Position numbers and translations under genes: made by a program. From NCBI RefSeq assembly GCF_005862305.2, contig NZ_CP054021.1:744001-808000 (forward strand): 64,000 bases of DNA, given 5' to 3'. Of this stretch, positions 59,165 through 64,000 are shown piece by piece. The notes beneath the pieces are model-generated. The model made no database searches and had not been told where the DNA came from. It saw only the letters and a list, made by a program, of their open reading frames with translations. Source of the DNA: Rhizobium indicum (lineage in GTDB: Bacteria > Pseudomonadota > Alphaproteobacteria > Rhizobiales > Rhizobiaceae). Numbering within the stretch: the stretch's first letter is position 1; each line of letters begins with the position of its first letter.

Positions 59165-59596
59165 TTAACCCACCACTTCCAGGCCCATGGCGCGGGCAGA
59201 GCCCTCGATCATCGCCATTGCACCTTCGATATCCGCTGCGTTCAGATCCTTCATCTTGGCTTCTGCGATCGACTTGATCTGAGCCTTGGTGAGGGAGCCG
59301 GCCTTGGCGCCCTTGCCGGGCGTCTTGGAACCGGACGTGATCTTCGCTTCCTTCTTCAGCCAGTAGCTGACCGGCGGCTGCTTCATCGCGAAGGTGAAGG
59401 ACTTGTCCTGGTAATAGGTGATGACGACCGGAATCGGCATGCCCTTTTCCATTTCCTGCGTGGCGGCATTGAACGCCTTGCAGAATTCCATGATGTTAAT
59501 GCCACGCTGACCAAGCGCCGGACCAATCGGCGGGGACGGGTTTGCCGATCCTGCCTTGACCTGAAGCTTGAGCTGGCCTGCAACTTTCTTAGCCAT
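59165..59596 (-). CDS. rplK: 50S ribosomal protein L11
   Basis: 143 residues with [20 protein letters not shown] and the C-terminal rRNA-binding domain ([20 protein letters not shown]). It forms the base of the GTPase stalk with L10 and is needed for RelA activation. It is 176 bp after nusG; that gap contains a short stem TGCGGAC/GTCCGCA (59718-59734). Confidence 0.98.
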   Translation of the reverse strand: MAKKVAGQLKLQVKAGSANPSPPIGPALGQRGINIMEFCKAFNAATQEMEKGMPIPVVITYYQDKSFTFAMKQPPVSYWLKKEAKITSGSKTPGKGAKAGSLTKAQIKSIAEAKMKDLNAADIEGAMAMIEGSARAMGLEVVG

Positions 59597-59772
59597 ATCT
59601 CTCTGCCTTTCATGAACGGCCGGTCGCCCGGCCCGTGATGCCGGATCTCTCCGGCGGCTGCGGTTGCGTGGTGCGGATCCTTAGGGTCCGGCTAAGACCC
59701 CTCACCTTCCACGCGGGTGCGGACAAGGTCCGCAGGAAACAGGCCGCAAGGGCCAGCTTCCAGTTTCTGCAA

Positions 59773-60303
59773 TCAGACCTTCTCGACCTGAGCGTATTCC
59801 AGCTCGACCGGCGTTGCGCGGCCGAAGATCGACACTTCCACTTTCAGGCGCGAACGTTCTTCGTCCACATCCTGAACCGTGCCGTTGAACGACGCGAACG
59901 GACCGTCGGAAACGCGGACCTGCTCGCCGATCTCGAAGGTAATGGAGGCCTTCGGCCGCTCGACACCTTCCTGGACCTGACCGAGAATGCGCTCGGCTTC
60001 ATAATCCGGAATCGGAACGGGCTTATTGTCGGAGCCGAGGAAACCTGTGACCTTCGGCGTATTCTTGATCAGGTGGTAGGCTTCGTCCGTCAGATTGGCA
60101 CGAACCATGACATAGCCCGGGAAAAACTTGCGCTCGGAATCGACCTTGCGGCCGCGACGCACTTCCACCACCTTTTCAGTCGGCACGAGGATCTTCTCGA
60201 ACAGGTGCTCAAGCCCCTTCTGGCGAGCCTTGTTCTCGATGTCTTCAGCCACCTTCTTTTCAAAATTTGAATATGCGTGGACGATGTACCAACGTGCCGC
60301 CAT
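59773..60303 (-). CDS. nusG: Transcription termination/antitermination protein NusG
   Basis: 176 residues from MAARWYIVHAYSNFEKKVAE at 60303. The NGN domain (about 1-115, KFFPGYVMVRANLTDEAYHL) binds the polymerase clamp, and the KOW domain (GEQVRVSDGPFASFNGTVQD) binds S10 or Rho. It follows secE by 17 bp, the normal pair. Confidence 0.98.
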   Translation of the reverse strand: MAARWYIVHAYSNFEKKVAEDIENKARQKGLEHLFEKILVPTEKVVEVRRGRKVDSERKFFPGYVMVRANLTDEAYHLIKNTPKVTGFLGSDNKPVPIPDYEAERILGQVQEGVERPKASITFEIGEQVRVSDGPFASFNGTVQDVDEERSRLKVEVSIFGRATPVELEYAQVEKV

Positions 60304-60320
60304 TTTCATTTCCACCCGTA

Positions 60321-60521
60321 TCAGTTGCCGGTATTCAGCACGAAGCTCAGAGCCCAGCCGATCAGCTGGTCAGCGGCAAAGAAAAACAGCGCGGCGAAAA
60401 CCACCATCACCAGCACCATGACCGTCGAGATCATGGTCTCGCGGCGCGACGGCCATGTAACTTTGGACGTCTCGGAGCGAACCTGCTGCAGAAACGCAAA
60501 CGGATTGGATTTGGATGCCAT
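60321..60521 (-). CDS. secE: Preprotein translocase subunit SecE
   Basis: 66 residues with the conserved amphipathic helix FLQQVRSETSKVTWPSRRET and one membrane span (TVMVLVMVVFAALFFFAADQ). This is the short single-span form usual in alphaproteobacteria. It clamps SecY. It follows tRNA-Trp. Confidence 0.97.
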   Translation of the reverse strand: MASKSNPFAFLQQVRSETSKVTWPSRRETMISTVMVLVMVVFAALFFFAADQLIGWALSFVLNTGN

Positions 60522-60594
60522 CGACTGCCCACGCAATTACGGCGCGTAAAGCTGAAACTATCAGCCCCACGCACCGCGTGTCTGTTGAACCCTA

Positions 60595-60622
60595 AATAAA
60601 CACCGATTTCCGAATACACAAG
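60595..60622 (-). promoter_or_regulatory. Candidate promoter upstream of secE-nusG
   Basis: On the minus strand CTTGTG (60617-60622) and TTATTT (60595-60600) are 16 bp apart, about 75 bp upstream of the secE start and downstream of tRNA-Trp. Both elements are partial matches, so read-through from the tRNA gene is an alternative. Confidence 0.3.
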
Positions 60623-60716
60623 GGGGAAACCGAAGTTTAACGAAATTACTTGCCACCAATCAATCCCCGAGCGGAAATGCCGCGAGCATGTCCGCGCTGT
60701 CCCGCATCCAGGAAAA

Positions 60717-60792
<76 letters not shown>

Positions 60793-60960
60793 TCATACCG
60801 ATCATTCAGCGCCTGAGCCAAGGCCCGCAAATCGCTGCTGAAAAGCATGGCGCTCCCTTTAAGACGACGGCACGGGATTGGCAAGCACGATTTTCGATTT
60901 TCAAAGCCATTCTCCTGATATGGGAGCGATCGGCCTTTCAATCGCGGAACCGCGGTCCGT

Positions 60961-61854
60961 TCAGACCTTCACATATTTCCGCCAATCGTGTTCTTCCTTA
61001 AAACCCAGCACCTCGCGGATCTTCCGGTTGGAGAGCAGACCCTCATATTCGCCGATCTCGCGGGTGAAGGGCACGTTCGGAAAGAATCGCTTCGCAAGCT
61101 CTTTCGATGGCGTATTGGCAGAGACGGTGTCGTTGGCAGCGTTGAAAACCTGGTAGCCGAGACCGTCCTTCTCGATGCAGAGATGGCAGATCTGCCCGAG
61201 ATCGCGGGCGTCGATGTAGCTCCAGGCGATTCGCTTGCGCATCTCGGAATTGGCGAAAAAGGTCGGAAACTTCTCGTATTCGTCAGGCTCGATGACATTG
61301 CCGATGCGCAGCGCATAGATGTCGAAGCCCGAACGTTCGGCAAAGGCGCGCGCCGTCTTTTCGTTGACCACCTTGGAAAGGCCGTAGGAGTCCATCGGAT
61401 TGACGTCATAATCCTCCTCCAGCGGGAACTGGTGGAAATCGCGATGGCCTTCGGCAAAGCAGACGCCGTAAGTCGTCTCGCTCGATGCGACGATGATCTT
61501 GCGGATGCCGAGCTTCACCGCCGCCTCGATGACATTATAGGTGCCCATCGTGTTGATGCGGAAGGTTTCGTTGTCGGGCTTGATCAGGATGCGCGGGATG
61601 GCGGCGAAATGCACGACGGCGTCGAAGGGCTGCACGCCCCTGCCCGCGTCGAGATCGGGAAAATCGCGATGCATCGAGAGCGCGTTGAAGACCTGACCGC
61701 TATCGGTGATGTCGGCGATGAGATTGGTGACGCCGGGGCTATCCAGCGGCACGAGATCGAGGTTGTGAACCTCGTAACCGGCATTGACGAGCCACGGCAC
61801 CGCATGGCGACCTGCCTTGCCCGAACCGCCGGTGAATAGAATACGTCTCTTCAT
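60961..61854 (-). CDS. NAD-dependent epimerase/dehydratase (extended SDR)
   Basis: A 297-residue protein. The Rossmann motif TGGSGKAGRH starts at residue 8, the catalytic Ser region is in IIVASSETTYG, and the YxxxK pair is in DSYGLSKVVNEK. It is close to UDP-glucose 4-epimerase/uronate-dehydrogenase-like proteins but its sugar substrate is not determined. It lies between tRNA-Trp and tuf copy 2, an insertion in what is otherwise a conserved tRNA-tuf-tRNA-secE order. GAGGATA precedes the ATG. Confidence 0.9.
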   Translation of the reverse strand: MKRRILFTGGSGKAGRHAVPWLVNAGYEVHNLDLVPLDSPGVTNLIADITDSGQVFNALSMHRDFPDLDAGRGVQPFDAVVHFAAIPRILIKPDNETFRINTMGTYNVIEAAVKLGIRKIIVASSETTYGVCFAEGHRDFHQFPLEEDYDVNPMDSYGLSKVVNEKTARAFAERSGFDIYALRIGNVIEPDEYEKFPTFFANSEMRKRIAWSYIDARDLGQICHLCIEKDGLGYQVFNAANDTVSANTPSKELAKRFFPNVPFTREIGEYEGLLSNRKIREVLGFKEEHDWRKYVKV

Positions 61855-62023
61855 GGAATATCCTCCGCGTCATGAAATCGGAGGCATAGATAGACGCTTC
61901 CGCGCGAAGAGCAAGCGAGCGTCCTGCAAGGGTTCACCCCCGCGTCGCCAGAAGCCCTATCCGGGAGCACCTGGCCGATCATTTCCGATCACCGCAGAAC
62001 CCTGCGATGCTCGGCAAAGGTCA

Positions 62024-62158
62024 TCACTTGACGACACTTACCTCACCAATCTGCACGACGGCAGACTGAACAACTTCTTGCGGAATTGCAGCGATGAAAA
62101 ACATCGTGAAAACATACATCGCGAATATCGTCGCAGCGAATGTGGCCTTTGGAATCAT
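62024..62158 (-). CDS. Small hydrophobic membrane or secreted peptide
   Basis: A 44-residue reading frame, MIPKATFAATIFAMYVFTMF followed by FIAAIPQEVVQSAVVQIGEV. AGAGGAGA lies 7 bases before the ATG, a strong ribosome site for a peptide this short. One helix of about 22 hydrophobic residues is followed by a short polar tail, so it is either a single-span peptide or a signal-peptide-like product. It sits in the 500-bp gap between tuf copy 2 and the epimerase gene. No family recognised. Confidence 0.5.
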   Translation of the reverse strand: MIPKATFAATIFAMYVFTMFFIAAIPQEVVQSAVVQIGEVSVVK

Positions 62159-62306
62159 CCGGGCTCTCCTCTTTGCAAGGAGGAGTCTGGACTACAATGG
62201 TCCAATCACAAACCGGTTTCTGAACGTGAGATGAACAAAATACTGTGACAGGCCAACTTAACGATATTTTTACAACACCTGTTAAACCTACAGGAAGCCA
62301 TGAAAA

Positions 62307-62333
62307 TGAAAACCCCGCTGTTTCCAGCGGGGT
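62307..62333 (-). terminator. Intrinsic terminator of tuf copy 2
   Basis: On the minus strand ACCCCGCTG, a GAAA loop and CAGCGGGGT (62312-62333) form a 9-bp stem followed by TTTCATTTTC. It lies 26 bp after the stop codon of the gene, so tuf copy 2 ends as its own transcript. Confidence 0.9.
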
Positions 62334-62359
62334 CTTCATAATTGCGGATAACTCGAAAG

Positions 62360-63535
<1,176 letters not shown>

Positions 63536-63883
63536 TTGAATGCTTCCTGTGAACGAAAATGGTGGCCCCGGCGAACCGGTTTAGTGCCGCCGTTTAAGGC
63601 TTTCAGCGACATTGCGCAAGACTTAATTGCAGACGCCAAACTTGGCCTGACAGCGCATATGGGAGACAATTCGCCGCCTGCAAGGCGATTCGCCAAAGCC
63701 CCCTCGAAAATCGCTGAAATCTTAGAGAAAATCGCATTGACCGCCGGAGACGCGCTATAGACGTTCGGCGTAGAGCGCCCTTCCCCACCAGTCGATAATC
63801 GCAATCGTCAGCTTCTTCGCCAGCGCCGGAGATATCTCGGGGACTATCACAGCAGCGGTCGAATAAAGTAGCGTAACGGAAAC
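63536..63883. other. Leader region of tuf copy 2
   Basis: 348 bp between tRNA-Gly and tuf with no convincing gene. A possible promoter on the minus strand is CTTGCG (63615-63620), 16 bp, CTTAAA (63593-63598), which would give a leader of about 50 bases. Read-through from the tRNA genes is also possible. Confidence 0.35.
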
Positions 63884-63957
63884 TGGAGCGGGTAGCGGGA
63901 ATCGAACCCGCGTATTCAGCTTGGAAGGCTGCTGCTCTACCATTGAGCTATACCCGC
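63884..63957 (-). tRNA. trnG: tRNA-Gly (anticodon TCC)
   Basis: 74 bases with an encoded 3' CCA (63884-63886). The acceptor GCGGGTA pairs with TACCCGC, the anticodon loop is CTTCCAA with anticodon TCC, and the T arm contains GGTTCGATTCC. Its position upstream of tuf matches the tRNA-tuf arrangement of many proteobacteria. Confidence 0.97.
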
Positions 63958-63981
63958 GGGGTGGTCCGATCCGATGACGAA

Positions 63982-64000
63982 TGGTGGAGAGAGTTGGATT
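63982..64000 (-). tRNA. 3' end of a tRNA gene cut by the window edge, probably tRNA-Tyr
   Basis: The last 19 bases on the minus strand read as the end of a T arm (AATCCAAC), the acceptor strand TCTCTCC, the discriminator A and an encoded CCA (63982-63984). The anticodon is outside the window. tRNA-Tyr is suggested by the usual Tyr-Gly-tuf order; serine or leucine tRNAs are not excluded. Confidence 0.5.

Overview
The window is a stretch of alphaproteobacterial chromosome from the Rhizobiaceae, most likely Rhizobium sensu stricto (R. leguminosarum/etli group). This rests on the str-S10-spc-alpha gene order, protein sequences typical of rhizobia, CTTGAC-type -35 elements, and two intergenic mosaic repeats of the RIME type, each built of two palindromes. 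I cannot name the species from sequence alone.

Left part (1-7,700): one tight minus-strand block. From upstream to downstream it encodes a LacI-type regulator, a fused CoA-transferase, an enoyl-CoA hydratase, an NAD(P)-dependent aldehyde dehydrogenase, a sugar-type solute-binding protein and two ABC permeases; the second permease runs off the left edge. Two nearly identical palindromic operators 106 bp apart lie in front of the regulator. The block looks like a self-regulated uptake and catabolism operon whose substrate is unknown.

Accessory part (7,700-19,700): unrelated single genes on both strands. They are a signal peptidase I with a long membrane N-terminus, a frameshifted small gene, an orphan PAS histidine kinase, a CMD/AhpD-like protein, an esterase-fold protein without its nucleophile, a nucleoside 2-deoxyribosyltransferase, a LysR/SDR divergent pair, a ketopantoate-reductase-like protein, an alpha/beta hydrolase, a DapA-fold protein without its Schiff-base lysine, and small Rhizobium-type proteins. 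One LysR gene remnant is also present. Several of these are enzyme folds with lost catalytic residues.

Middle part (19,700-28,200): conserved chromosomal genes: a DUF1883 protein, rarA overlapping a Do-type protease gene, a DUF1232 protein, an LprI-like protein, ilvD, the methionine sulfoxide repair pair msrP-msrQ, and a DUF2809 membrane protein.

Right part (28,200-64,000): the information-processing supercluster, almost entirely on the minus strand. In transcription order it holds a cut tRNA, tRNA-Gly, tuf copy 2, a small hydrophobic protein and an NAD-dependent epimerase gene, tRNA-Trp, secE-nusG, rplK-rplA, rplJ-rplL, rpoB-rpoC, then rpsL-rpsG-fusA-tuf, the S10 operon, the spc operon with secY and adk, and rpsM-rpsK-rpoA-rplQ with a strong final terminator. 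A small plus-strand gene is lodged between rpoC and rpsL. Inverted repeats at rplL/rpoB, rpoB/rpoC, tuf/rpsJ, rpsQ/rplN and rplO/secY suggest that expression is tuned inside the cluster. I see no CRISPR array, prophage, insertion sequence or defence island. The most unusual content is the mixed catabolic operon with its paired operators and the set of catalytically altered enzyme paralogues, not a recognisably new system.
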